Part shown: positions 13,401 to 25,453 of the stretch, in pieces
Layout: each line of letters opens with the position of its first letter
How positions within the stretch are numbered: the first letter of the stretch is position 1
From: Charina bottae
Lineage: Eukaryota; Chordata; Lepidosauria; Squamata; Charinaidae
Length of the DNA stretch: 64,000 bases
Assembly: GCA_023362775.1 (NCBI GenBank)
Contig: JALMGJ010000002.1
Span: forward strand, 110,057,981 to 110,121,980
Direction of reading: 5' to 3'
The notes under the pieces: generated by a model
The model's database searches: none
What the model was told of the DNA's origin: nothing
Seen by the model: the letters and a program-made list of their open reading frames with translations, nothing else
Made by a program: the position numbers and the translations under genes

Positions 13401-14347
13401 CTAAACATCTTTGCAGAAGCATATGAAAAGCTCGGCCTCTCGATTAACATTAAAAAAACCAAAGTGCTTTACCAGCAAGTTCGAACCAATCCCTCCGCAG
13501 CGCCATCAATCCAGCTTAAAGGTGTGTCACTAGAAAATGTCGACCACTTTTCTTATCTCGGCAGCCATCTATCTACAAAAGCCGACATCGACGCTGAAAT
13601 TCAGCATCGCCTGAGCTCTGCGAGTGTAGCTTTCTCCCGAATGAAGCGTAGAGTGTTTGAGGATCGGGACATTCGCAGGGAGACCAAAATGCTTGTTTAC
13701 AAAGCCATTGTACTACCAACCCTTCTGTACGCCTGTGAAACATGGACCCTCTGCAAACGCCACCTCCAACTTCTTGAAAGATTCCATCAACGCTGCCTCC
13801 GAAAAATTCTGCAAATTACTTGGGAAGATAGGCGGACTAATGTTAGCGTATTATAAGAAGCGAAAACCACCAGCATTGAAACAATGATAATCCGACATCA
13901 ACTTCGCTGGACCGGTCATTTTTTTCGAATGCCTGACCATCGTCTTCCAAAGCAGCTACTTTACTCCCAACTTAAGAATGGAAAACGGAATATTGGTGGA
14001 CAGCAAAAGAGATTCAAAGATACTCTCAAAGCTAATTTAAAAAAATGTAATATCAGCATTGAGAACTGGGAAGCCCTAACACATGAGCGTTTCAATTGGA
14101 GGTCAGCCTTTATTAATGGTGCTATGGACTTTGAAGAAGCACGAGTACAGGGCGAAAGGGAGAAAAGAGCTAAAAGGAAGGCACGTCAGGCAAACCCTCA
14201 TCATGACCGTCTCCCACCCGGAAACCTATGCCCTCATTGTGGGAGGTTGTGTGGATCCAGAATTGGCCTTTATAGCCACTTACGGATCCACTGTTAAAAT
14301 TTTACCTTTGGAAGACAATCTTACTCAGCTACAAGTGATCGCCAATG
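10425..14347 (+). mobile_element. APE-type LINE, full length (clade uncertain)
   Basis: 3.92 kb element flanked by a perfect 10-bp duplication, ATAATAAACC, at 10415-10424 and 14348-14357. The 5' end has the CGTCACCTTGTTGTGGTG motif also seen in RTE-like LINE leaders. It has one long reading frame and a very short 3' UTR (about 50 bp) with no poly(A). The plus orientation is antisense to GABRG2. Domain order (endonuclease, reverse transcriptase, terminal zinc finger, no RNase H) suggests the Ingi/Vingi or Nimb branch, but a tree is needed. Confidence 0.85.
10896..14297 (+). pseudogene. LINE polyprotein: APE endonuclease + reverse transcriptase + zinc finger
   Basis: One continuous reading frame of about 1,130 codons with only two nonsense codons: TGA at 11403 (after VPTGINE) and TAA at 13854 (after NVSVL). 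There is no frameshift. Conserved endonuclease motifs run in order: FGTWDIWTL, ALQETR, LLGDFNARVG, LDYVIV and TDHRLI. Reverse-transcriptase motifs follow: NYRGISLL, NGFRPSRGT, AFIDLTKAFD, GVKQGCVIAP and YADDNVV with the catalytic pair intact, then LPTLLYACETW. The C terminus has RWTGHFFRM and a CPHCGRLCG...SHLRIHC zinc finger. Endonuclease motif 1 reads WDIW where WNVR is usual, so the catalytic Asn appears replaced by Asp. The first stop fits a CGA-to-TGA change; the second fits GAA-to-TAA. The true start may be the ATG at 11112, just before the endonuclease. Confidence 0.88.
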
Positions 14348-14357
14348 ATAATAAACC

Positions 14358-17300
14358 AAGACACTTGGCTTCCTGTGAGCAAGCAGAATGCCAGCAAGTG
14401 CAGCCTGTTCACTACTGTTTTATTTCTTCCTTTGTATAAGCAGGTAAAACAAGTCAGAACATGTTAGTGCAATGTTGCTTTCAACTCTGAAGTCCTGATT
14501 TGTGTTCTCAATGACCTAGGACCTGTAAATCCACAAGTCTGGTTTGTTTCATGTACAATCCTGCTTCATGTGTGGAGGAATAATAAGTATTGTTTACCTG
14601 TCCAAACAACAGACACGCAAAGTGGAGGTGCATACTAACATGCATGGACATCTAGTAATTTGGAATAAACAAGGGATGCTGAATTAGGGTTATATGCAAA
14701 TTCAATCACTGTCTCACTAAACTGAGAGAACATATACAGAATGAATGAATGGGTTTGTATAATCTATAAGCATCAAATATAGAAAGCCAGTGTGAAGATG
14801 TGTTTAGAGTTCTGGAATAAGAGTAGGAAGGCCATGACTCTCAATCATGGAAGCTAATTGAGTGACTTCGGTCATTATGTGTCAGCCCAACGTACTTCAC
14901 ACTGTTGTTGGGATAAAAGTGGAAGAGGAATATTAGGGTGTACCTTGAGCACTTAGAGGAAACACATATTATCAGTCTAATGAATGAATAAAACAAGCAT
15001 TTCTGTAAGAAGTTAACATCTAGTAAAAACTCTTGTAAAGCCCCAAATGAGGTGGCACGGGATATTTTTGTTACTGGAGCAAATACTGAATTCTGCTTCT
15101 GAAGATATGGCTTTTATACAGGACAGGGAAGGCTTTCTCTTGATGTCTAGGAGCTGCATGCAATCCTTTTAAAGCTGAGGATCACAATGATCAGTGCAGT
15201 AACACAAAATTGTCAGGGTGTTTTGCAGTTCCTTGACTTATGAATGTTATGATGACCATCACCGAGGCAAGAGGAGTACAAAAAACAAAGCAAAGATTCA
15301 AAAAAACAGAAAAGCTTCACTAAGCGGCTGTCTTCTTTTTTAGAAGGTATGTCATTTTGCACAAATGTTAACATATGGCTTATAGTAAATCGTACAAATG
15401 GGTTTAATCGAAAATTGCATCATCAACATTGAAGACAACTTGTATTCTCAGTTCAAATAGCAGAATGTGCCTGGGTGGCTATAGAAGTGGTTTTCTCCTT
15501 TTTTATTATTACTATATGGTTCAAATGACACTACAACTACAGAATCCATGCAGTGCATGAACAGCCATCTGCAGGAAAATGCATATTACAAATATAGCCA
15601 AACCATGACATGTCCTTAGCAGTTTCCCATGATCAAAAAGCCCCATGCAACTAAAATGGTACCAGACACAAACCCTGCCCTCAACATCTCCACACACTCT
15701 AATTAAGAACCATTTCAAATGAAAATGGGCAGTGGTTTGGTTTCGTTTTGTTTGCGAGATAAGGAGTAATTTTTTTTAGCAATTTGTATGAATGTGATTC
15801 ACAAATTAGAAATGTCCCTGTGCAAGAAACCTGCAAAATTTCAGAGGGATCCATGCAGGGGGTGCAAGGTTAGAATAAGCATCACATCATAGAAAGTGGA
15901 AAGGACCAAAATGTGTCTTAGATGTGAAGCAGACCATGTAGGGCACTATTTAGCAACCAGGTTTTCTTCCAAGCAAAGGCCCAATGCTATATCCTTCCAC
16001 GTCTCACAAGATCCACTGAAATCCCTTTACTTCCTGGATTACTGGCAAAAAGCATTGTCCATGATCCAAAGCACTGACTGGAGAGCAATGAGAGTTACTC
16101 TCCCACTTAAGTCCCTGAAATTACTATATAGAAAGCTTGGAGGAAAATGTAGCAACTTTTGCAGACTCACTGTTCTCATCTTTTTGTTCTTCCAAATGCC
16201 AATTCATGAACAGGACAACGTGATAATGCGTCAAATCATTGGCTCATCTAGTTGGATAGTGTTGACACTGATGGACAGCAGTTCTCCTGATTTCAAGCAG
16301 GAGCTTTCCAAGCCCCACGTCAGGGACTGAAGGCGGTGTCTTCTGTATTCAAAGCAGCTGTTTTGACCCCAAGCTGTTAGCCACCATTGAAACGTGAGCT
16401 ATTCCTATTGTTCATCGCCCTACAAAGATCACCCTGCCATTTTAGTTTGTGAAACACCCTATTTATTTGTGTATCACAACTGGAAAGCAGAATAGTTGAA
16501 TATTGGAAAAATGTCCTATGACCCAGAGAGCCTCCCGTTTGCCAGATGTGTTCAAGCAAAGATTAGACAGTCGGGGATGGTTTAATTTAGATTCCTATGT
16601 TGAGTAGAGGGTTGAACTAAATGGCCTAAATTTTCTCTTCCCACCTTCTGATTTTCAGATTCTATTATTGGTAGCAATATTTAGTCCATCATTATCTTTC
16701 TGTATAGGCAAAATAGAATTTTATACTTTAATTGTCATCGTTCTTGTAATATAATGTACAAGTTACAAAAAGAATTAACAATGTAGTGTCCATGGATGCC
16801 ACGTTGTCTGTAACTCTCTCAAGTGACATCTGCAGAATCTATTTTTTCTTTAAAGGCCAAAATCTTGAGATATCACCAAATCTTACAAGATTTTGGTACT
16901 TTTGCATGAGCTCTTGTGGATTTCCAGTAAGAACATGAAAGATTTTAGCTTTCTCCTATGGGGTCACATGAAATCTCAGGGTGAGATTACCAAAAAGTTG
17001 GGTCATACTTTTTATTTTTTTGATTATGTAGTTCTGATGGTATTTCAGAACATCATGACATGTACCTGGTCCCTGAAAAGCTGTTGACTTCTAATCTACC
17101 ATATGCATATCACCCTATATCTGAGAGCATGTATGATCAGGACATTCAACAATATGTGAATATATGAATTTAGGTATACAAGCAGTATTTTAGGAGGAGG
17201 AGTCCATTTCAATACAACTTCAAAAATAATTGTATTCACTACTGACCAGTCGGAGACACAATATGACCATTTTCATTATTGTCAGAACTCATCAGGCATA

Positions 17301-17590
17301 GGTAGCCCCCATACAGAGGTATTATATACTGTATTATATGTTCAACCCTTTACTGGGTTTTGAACTGACAGGTCTTGCACTTTGATTACTACAATGCAGT
17401 GCATTTAGCTTTTAGAACTATCATTGGCCTGGGTGTCAGCAGCTTGTAGGAAGGGAAATCTAGTCTGAGATTAGTATGAGAAAGTAAATAAATAAGAAAG
17501 GAAGGTGTGCCCTTCAGAGCATCTACAGCTTCAACAAGCTAAATTGCCAGATTCTGGAATGGGCCAAAAAATTTGAAACCCAGTATCAAA
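14358..17590. other. Unannotated intronic DNA
   Basis: No coding exon or confidently named repeat seen. Short ORFs here lack homology that I can recognise. Confidence 0.5.
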
Positions 17591-17593
17591 TCT

Positions 17594-17685
17594 AGAATAG
17601 AATAGAATAGAATAGAATAGAATAGAATAGAATAGAATAGAATAGAATAGAATAGAATAGAACGGTGATAGAAATATGGAATGAA

Positions 17686-17724
<39 letters not shown>

Positions 17725-17725
17725 A
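17594..17725. repeat. (AATAG)n then (AATA)n microsatellites
   Basis: About 13 pentamers of AATAG (17594-17661) followed, after about 25 bp, by about 10 AAAT units (17686-17725). Confidence 0.95.
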
Positions 17726-17926
17726 ATATATGCAAAGCTGAAAGTTCCGTTTTAGCTATTTCTAATTTCTGTAGATATTTACAAAGTGAGAGTGAATTAT
17801 TCAATTTTTTGATTGCCTACCAAGAAACTCTGTTAAGAATTTTGTGAAGCTTTTATGAAAAATAGCAATCTCAGAAACAAACTGGAATCTTTCGATGAAG
17901 GTTCTCAGTCATCCAGGTGGAATTGT

Positions 17927-18502
17927 CTGTAGCTTGAGTCATGTCAACTGGATTTCTATTTTCTCAGTGGAAACGTTTCGCTCCTTATCCAAGAAGCTTC
18001 TTCAGTCTGAGCAAAGTTTACCTTCCATACCATACCAGAGTCAGCAGTTTACCTTCATCTAAAGGAAAAAGGACACTCATTTGAGGACATTAATGTTCAC
18101 ATTTTAGACAGGGAAGATAAGTGGTTTGAAAGAGGGGTCAAGGAATCCATTTATGCCAACTTGGAACATCCTTCTTTGAATAGAGGTGGGGGCCTCAGGC
18201 ACAATCTTTCCCTATTTTCCTTCCTGCTTTGTCTTCTGTGCCTAGGAAGATTAAGACCATTTCGCAATCTCAACAACAGCAAGGTAATCTTAACGATCGT
18301 CCTTTGGATGATAAAGGGACTTAGAAATAAACATCTCAAATAGCCATGACCTAGCCCCAGGTGCAAGGTCACACAGCCACCCTAGAAACATATTTAAGGA
18401 TTCCCTTACAAACTTTGCTCAGACTGAAGAAGCTTCTTGGATAAGGAGCGAAACATTTCCACTGAGAAAATAGAAATCCAGTTGATATGATTCAAGCTAC
18501 AG
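17927..18502 (+). mobile_element. Penelope-like retroelement fragment with inverted terminal arms
   Basis: A piece of the C terminus of a Penelope ORF (18056-18213), flanked by two copies of one ~93-bp sequence in opposite orientation: left arm 17927-18019, right arm 18410-18502. Arms share CTCAGACTGAAGAAGCTTC and GAAAC boxes. Inverted pseudo-LTRs are a known Penelope arrangement. The reverse transcriptase is missing. Confidence 0.8.
18056..18213 (+). pseudogene. Penelope GIY-YIG endonuclease C-terminal remnant
   Basis: Translation gives HLKEKGHSFEDINVHILDRE, then a KWFERGVKESIYA segment and EHPSLNRGGGLRHNLS. This is the recognisable tail of Penelope-family proteins, after the GIY-YIG endonuclease core, where the WFERGVKEAIY and PSLNRGGGLRHxLS signatures lie. 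About 52 codons, uninterrupted within the piece. The upstream ORF is replaced by the inverted arm. Confidence 0.82.
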
Positions 18503-18510
18503 AAAAACTG

Positions 18511-21250
18511 GAATCTTCCTCATTAGGAAGCATTTTGCAGAACATGCTAAACGGATTTTCAATCCAGTTCGTGAATGAACAATAAGAGATCCAATCCAGT
18601 CTTTATCGATTGCATTTTTTACTACCCAAGTCACTTTATAAACAGCATCTTCCCTTCACCTCTCCTGGCTCTGCAATTTTGCATTCCTTGTCCACTCTGC
18701 ATCTTCTGATCTTGCATTAGTAGGAGGTCTGTTTCACAGGAACAGGAATCACAGCACAGTTCAGTCAATATTCTTTCCCTTCATTTTGTATGTTCATTTT
18801 ATATTCTTTCCCTTTCATTTCCCTTTTTATTTAAACTAAGCAAATATGAATATCACAAGTTACTACTTATGAGGTGGAAGACAGAAAACTGCAATTCTGG
18901 TCCCTTTTTAAAAGCTTCTTACATGCATGAAATCCACAGTCCTGAGTAGAGGTGAAAAAACTGACAGAATTGTAAAATGCATACAAATGACCGTGATATC
19001 GGCTATAATGCTTGGAGAGATTCCAGTACTCTGACTTAGACATGCTTAGAATCAGAAGTAGTACTGTGCCTGAAAATCACAATCTGGCATAGAGGAGGAT
19101 GAGGGGCAGATTGAAGGGAATTTCATGCTTTTCTCGTTTGTTCCTCCCCACCAAAATAATGCGGATTATCCATGTGCAAAGTGGATTTGATGAGCTTTGC
19201 TAAGATGCTTCACACTGCAAAGATGATGCAATGATCCTTATCGAGGTGAAAAGGCAATGGTGAAGCCTTCTGCATTGTGTCAGTGCTCCTCTGAGCCTCC
19301 TCCAGCATTTAATCTGGACGGGGCTTCTGCAAAGGTGCTCTTCAAAGCAAAAGGCCTAGATAGTTTCACGTGATTTGTCACTCAAATCTTCATGAAGGAA
19401 AAGGAACTCTCATAGATCGGCACAGCTTGTTCGAAAAGAGCCACTGGGATGATAGAAGTTCATTCAGAAATCAAGGCTGACATGGCCCATGAAAGAGAGA
19501 GAATGAGAGAGAGTTGTTTCTTTCTTTAATCTAGCAAAAATCCTATCTGTCATTTGCTGTCAAGTGCTTAAACTAGGGGCTCTCAATTGTGAATCAGGAT
19601 CTCCTGGGCTGATCATGAGCAAGTTAAAGGAAGGAACTTGCATTACACTACATTAAAAAAAAACATCAGTTTTATGCAGGCAAAGTGGAAGTATTTGGGA
19701 CTGTGGTTCCCCCCGTCAGCCTTGCAATGTAGTCCAGATAAGAAGCACACCCAGAAGTACTAGCTCTAACTTTATTGTAAGGTTACATTAACAGAATCTT
19801 GCAAGTCTGAAAGTAAATCTCTCTCCCCCCCCCCTCACCTTTACAGTCCAAGAAACTAGGGAGGGTCCCTTCTGAGACGTTTGCCACATCCACATTCCTT
19901 CTGCAGACTCAGCTGCTGTTTGTCTGACTGTTGTCCAGTCTGTGGCTCTTCCTCCTGTCTCCCAAGGTCATCCCCATATACCATTACACACAGACACACA
20001 CACACCCCTTGACTGTTCATATTCATAGTGGGCAGCCACAATACATTTGACAATTCCTGGTGATATACAGATTAAAGTTGAATAATTAAAATGAATTAAG
20101 ATATATATTTATTTCTTGCCAAATTCTAATCCCATCAAAATAATTAGTTTTATTCTTGGGGGGGGGGGGGTATCACATAAGTTCATTAATCTTTGGCAGA
20201 TCATTATTTTGAGAATGCCTGTCCTCAACCTAGGAGTATCTTGTGACGGAATATTTCCAGGAAAGTATGTTATGGCATCTGCAGAAATGTTACATCTTTA
20301 AGGGAAATAAAGGGGTCACTGAAGTTTGAGAAACAGACCATTCCTAAGATACATATCTTGTTTGTCGTCCCCCCCCCTGCCCCCCAGGAAGCTAAATGGC
20401 CAGTGGAAGGGATTAGGGAATGGTGAAGGAGGAAAGGCAACTTAAAGCTTTTCTTTGTTTTCTCTTAAATTGCAGCAAGCATCATAGAAAGTCAACTTGG
20501 CAAAATGAGTGTGAAACACACTATAATAAGCAAATGAGTTTGAACAGCCAACATTTTCCAAGCAAGCCTTAAAATACTGTATTATTTTGGGTCCCATAGA
20601 CATCACTAAATACTTGTACTGTTCACGCTCCTGAGAGAGAAATAGTGAAGAATACTGAACGTTGATTACTTCAACATCCCTCCCCTAGAACACTGTTAAT
20701 TATGATTAATTATGATTAGAAACTAAAGCTGTCAACATTATACCCCCTACTTTCCCTTTTCTTTCTCCCCATCCTTACGTTCTCCTTAAAAAGAGAGTTT
20801 GATGGAAATCATATTGACTTTTCTAGTCCTACTACTGAAGTTCTTCCAGATCAGTGATGCAGGTGGACCTTGTGCCTAAAATCCCCAAATGATCCCTTGA
20901 GAGTACTGGGAAATAGTAAACAGGTGCAGCATAATCACCTGGCCCAGAGTCTACCTAAGCTATGCTTTCATTGCAGCAACCTTCCCTTCATTTTTAAAAT
21001 TATACATGGGGGAGGGGGGGAAATCATCTGGGCACGTACATGGTTGCAGATGTTCATTTTATTATTGTACTTTTAAATACATAATCATGCTCTCAGATAA
21101 TCTAGTGCTTAGTAAATATATTTATTGCAGAGTAACAGAAGCGAACTCAATTTTAGCTACGTTGTTATGATCTAACCAAGTTTAAAATGCAAAACCATGT
21201 ACATTGTAAGTATTCCTATTTAAAAAAAAATCAGGACTTGTCATACATTT
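18511..21250. other. Unannotated intronic DNA
   Basis: No exon or clear transposon. Contains homopolymer C (about 19826-19835) and G (about 20159-20170) runs and little else I can name. Confidence 0.5.
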
Positions 21251-21251
21251 T

Positions 21252-21355
21252 GCTCGCCCTAGGAAGGAGGCAATGGCAAACCACTTCTGAAAATCTTGCC
21301 AAGAAAACTGCAGGGACTTGTCCAGGCAGTCTCCAAGAATCGGACACAATTGAAT
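21252..21355 (+). mobile_element. SINE tail fragment
   Basis: GCAATGGCAAACCACTTCTG, CTTGCCAAGAAAACTGCAGG and GGCAGTCTCCAAGAATCGGAC: the 3' half of the tRNA-derived SINE type seen more completely at 53526-53747, here with a BovB-like GTCGGACAC-type end. Confidence 0.6.
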
Positions 21356-22246
21356 GGAAATTTACATACATATAATACGTATCTTGGGAAGATAGAAACA
21401 ATTATGAAACATGGAATAATAGGAGAAAGAGAGATCTGAGTTGTGTACCTAAAATGGGGGTAACAGGCAAAGCCATTTAAAAGGGATTCCTACTAAGTAA
21501 AAATTGTCTAGGGGCTTTAATTACTTTGCTATAAATCTGGCTCTAGATGGACTTTTGATTCTTTCTAAATCAATCTCTGTCAAAGTTTTTGCCTCAGGAA
21601 TACATGCCTTCATATTAACTTTACATCTGCAGAACTTAAAACAGGTTAGCAATTAGTCTGTTTGCCTTTCTATCATAGTCCATCTCTGGACGTACTGCCA
21701 ACCACCCAACTGGAGATACATTTCTACGTGCTGCTTACGTGACAGGTTCCTCACTGCTCTCTCTCTCATGTGACAGACCTGAGAACAAATGCGAATGCAA
21801 TATTAATATAGTTACCCCTCTTCTTCCCCAATTAATTGTCATGACATCTGGGATTTGAATCCCCAAGAGGCCTTAAATATGTTTGTTGTTTTAACTGAAG
21901 TTGCACTAGTGAACTTGGCCAAATGAGCAAGAAGTAGTGATCTGTATCCTTACACTGTGATTAACATCCATTGTTCTGCACATGATCTGCAGTACAGCCA
22001 AATGATAGCCACCATTCAACCCAGCTGAATGGAAAGTAAATATGTAGAACGGTGGTGGACAATGTTTGATGTCCAGGAGTTACTAGGAGAGAGGGTGGCA
22101 AGAACACAGAGGGGGGGTGAGGATGTAAACTGTTGAGTATCACATACATAGAAGAGGCTATAGTTTCCCCCTTTCCCCTTGCATTTAGGGGCAAAGTGGA
22201 GGTTGAGATTTTTTTTAAAAAATGTCTTAAACTTCTTTTAGGGCTT

Positions 22247-25200
22247 TTGTTGTTCAGTCGTTCAGTCGTGTCCGACTCTTCGTGACCTCATGGACCATAG
22301 CACGCCAGGCCTTCCTGTCCTCCACTGTCTCTCGGAGTTTACTCAAATTCATGTTCATTACATCGGTGATGCTATCTAACCATCTCATCCTCTGCCGTCC
22401 CCTTCTCCTTTTGCCCTCAGTCTTTCCCAGCATCAGGGTCTTTTCCAGTGAGTCCTCTCTTCTCATTAGGTGGCCAAAGTATTTGAGCTTCAGCTTCAGC
22501 ATCTGTCCTTCCAATGAGCAGTCAGGGTTGATTTCCTTTAGGATTGACTGGTTTGACCTCCTTGCAGTCCAAGGGACTCTCAAGAGTCTTCTCCAGCACC
22601 ACAGCTCGAAAGCATCAATTCTTCGGCGCTCAGCCTTCCTTATGGTCCAACTCTCACAGCCATACATTGCTACTGGAAAAACCATAGCTTTAACTATACG
22701 GACCTTTGTCGGCAAGGTGATGTCTCTGCTTTTTAATATGCTGTCTAGGTTTGCCATAGCTTTCCTTCCAAGGAGCAAGCGTCTTTTAATTTCATGGCTG
22801 CAGTCACCGTCTGCGGTGATCTTGGAGCCCAAGAAAATAAAATCTGTCACTGCTTCCATTTCTTCCCCTTCTATTTGCCAGGAAGTGATGGGACCAGATG
22901 CCATGATCTGGGTTTTTTTTAATGTTGAGTTTCAAGCCAGCTTTTGCACTCTCCTCTTTCACCCTCATCAAGAGGCTCTTTAGTTCCTCTTCACTTTCTG
23001 CCATTAGGGTGGTATCGTCTGCATATCTGAGGTTGTTGATATTTTTCCCGGCAATCTTAACTCCGGCTTGTGATTCATCCAGCCCGGCATTTCTCATGAT
23101 GTACTCTGCATATAAGTTAAATAAGCAGGGTGATAATATACAGCCTTGTCGTACTCCTTTCCCAATTTTGAACCAGTCGGTTGTTCCATGTCCGGTTCTA
23201 ACTGTTGCTTCTTGACCCACATACAGGTTTCTCAGGAGACAGGTAAGGTGGTCTGGTACTCCCATCTCTTTAAGACTTTGCCACAGTTTGTTGTGATCCA
23301 CACAATCAAAGGCTTTAGCGTAGTCAATGAAGCAGAAGTAGATGTTTTTCTGGAACTCTCTTGCTTTTTCCATGATCCAGCGAATGTTGGCAATCTGATC
23401 TCTAGTTCCTCTGCCTCTTCGAAACCCAGCTTGCACTTCTGGTAGTTCTCGGTTCACATGCTGCTGAAGCCTAGCTTGTAGGATTTTGAGCATAACCTTG
23501 CTGGCATGTGAAATGAGCGCAATTGTACGGTAGTTTGAACATTCTTTGGCATTGCCTTTCTTTGGAATTGGAACGTAAACTGACCTTTTCCAATCCTGTG
23601 GCCACTGTTGAGTTTTCCAAATTTGTTGGCATATTGAGTGCAGCACTTTAACAGCATCATCTTTTAGGATTTTAAATAGCTCAGCTGGGATACTGTCTTC
23701 TCCGCTAGCTTTGTTGTTAGTAATGCTTCCTAAGGCCCACTTGACTTCACTCTCTAGGATGTCCGGCTCAAGGTCAGTGACCACACCATCGTATTTATCA
23801 GGGATATTAAGATCTTTCTTGTATAGTTCTTCTGTGTATTCTTGCCACCTCTTCTTAATCTCTTCTGCTTCTGTTAGGTCCCTGCCTTTTTTGTCCTTTA
23901 TCATGCCCATCTTTGCACAAAACGTTCCCTTGATATCTCCGATTTTCTTGAAGAGATCTCTAGTCTTCCCCATTCTATTGTTTTCCTCGATTTCTTTGCA
24001 TTGTTCATTTAAGAAGGCCTTCTTATCTCTCCTTGCTATTCTCTGGAATTCTGCATTCAGTTGTTTATATCTTTCCCTTTCTCCCTTGCCTTTTGCTTCC
24101 CTTCTTTCCTCAGCTATTTGTAAAGCCTCATCAGTCAGCCACTTTGCTTTCTTGCATTTCTTTTTCTTTGGGATGGTTTTAGTTGCTGCCTCCTGTACAA
24201 TGTTACGAATCTCCATCCATAGTTCTTCAGGCACTCTGTCTACCAGATCTAATCCTTTAAATCTATTCCTCACTTCCACTGTATATTCATAAGGGATATG
24301 ATTTAGGTCATACCTGATTGGTCTAGTGGTTTTCTCTACATTCTTCAATTTAAGCCTAAATTTTGCAATAAGAAGCTCATGATCTGAGCCACAGTCAGCT
24401 CCAGGTCTTGTTTTTGCTGATTGTATAGAGCTTCTCCATCTTTGGCTGCAAAGTATATAATCAATCTGATTTCGGTTTTGACCATCTGGTGATGTCCATG
24501 TGTAGAGTCGTCTCTTGTGTTGTTGGAAAAGAGTGTTTGCTATGACCAGCGTGTTCTCTTGACAAAACTCTATTAGCCTTTGCCCTGCTTCATTTTGTAC
24601 TCCGAGGCCGAACTTGCCTGTTATTCCGGTTATTTTTTGACTTCCTACCTTAGCATTCCAGTCCCCTATGATGAAAAGGACATCTTTTTTTGGTGTTAGT
24701 TCTAGAAGGTGTTGTAGGTCTTCATAGAACCGGTCAACTTCAGCTTCTTTGGCATCAGTGGTTGGGGCATAGACTTGGATCACTGTGATGTTGAATGGTT
24801 TGCCTTGGATTCGAACTGAAAGCATTCTGTCGTTTTTGAGGTTGTACCCCAGTACTGCCTTTCCCACTCTTTTATTGACTATGAGAGCTACTCCATTTCT
24901 TCTAAGGGATTCTTGCCCACAGTAGTATATATAATGGTCTCCTGAATTAAATTCGCCCATTCCTGTCCATTTTAGTTCGCTGATTCCCAATATGTCGATG
25001 TTCAATCTTGTCATCTCATGTTTGACCACATCCAGCTTACCTTGATTCATAGTTCTTACATTCCAGGTTCCTATGCAATATTGTTCTTTACAGCATCGGA
25101 CTTTCCTTCCACTTCCAGACACATCCACAACTGAGCGTCCTTTCGGCTTTGGCCCAGCCGTTTCACACTTTCTGGAGCTACTCGGAATTGCCCTCCGCTC

Positions 25201-25441
25201 TTCCCCAGTAGCATTTTGGACACCTTCCGACCTGAGGGGCTCATCTTCCGGCATCATATCTTTTAGCCTTTTGATACTGTCCATGGGTTTTCTTGGCAAG
25301 GATACTGGAGTGGTTTGCCATTTCCTCCTCCAGTGGACCACGTTTTGTCAGAACTCTCCATCATGACCTGTTCTTCTTGACCTGACTTCATTGAGTTACG
25401 CAAGCCCCTTCGCCACGACAAGGCAGTGATCCATGAAGGGG
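22247..25441 (-). mobile_element. BovB (RTE clade) LINE, full length
   Basis: About 3.2 kb element with a perfect 12-bp target-site duplication CTTTTAGGGCTT at 22235-22246 and 25442-25453. The 5' end (right) has the CACTGCCTTGTCGTGG leader; the 3' end (left) finishes GTCGGACACGACTGAACG then ACAACAAAAG. The orientation matches GABRG2. Near-intact coding and clean flanks indicate a recent insertion. Confidence 0.95.
22254..25341 (-). pseudogene. BovB endonuclease/reverse transcriptase, one frameshift
   Basis: Reading frame of about 1,030 codons. The N-terminal apurinic endonuclease shows IGTWNVRTM, GISELKW, IIGDWNAKVG, NQIDYIL and GSDHELL. The reverse transcriptase shows NNKASGEDSIPAELF, FRRGRGTRDQI, CFIDYAKAFD, GVRQGCILSPCLFN and RYADDTTLMA. 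The C-terminal region carries MVFPVAMYGCESWT, RRSNQSILKEI and FGHLMRR, ending SRTRLND just before the 3' end. The only break is an indel in a run of A (plus-strand T run at 22913-22920), where LKLNIKK passes into another frame; the correct frame resumes as MASGPITSW. All catalytic residues I can name are present, so this copy is one base change from open. Confidence 0.95.
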
Positions 25442-25453
25442 CTTTTAGGGCTT

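Noticed and set aside
22282..24292. Plus-strand open frames over the BovB LINE
   Set aside because: Antisense shadows; the minus strand carries all endonuclease and RT motifs.
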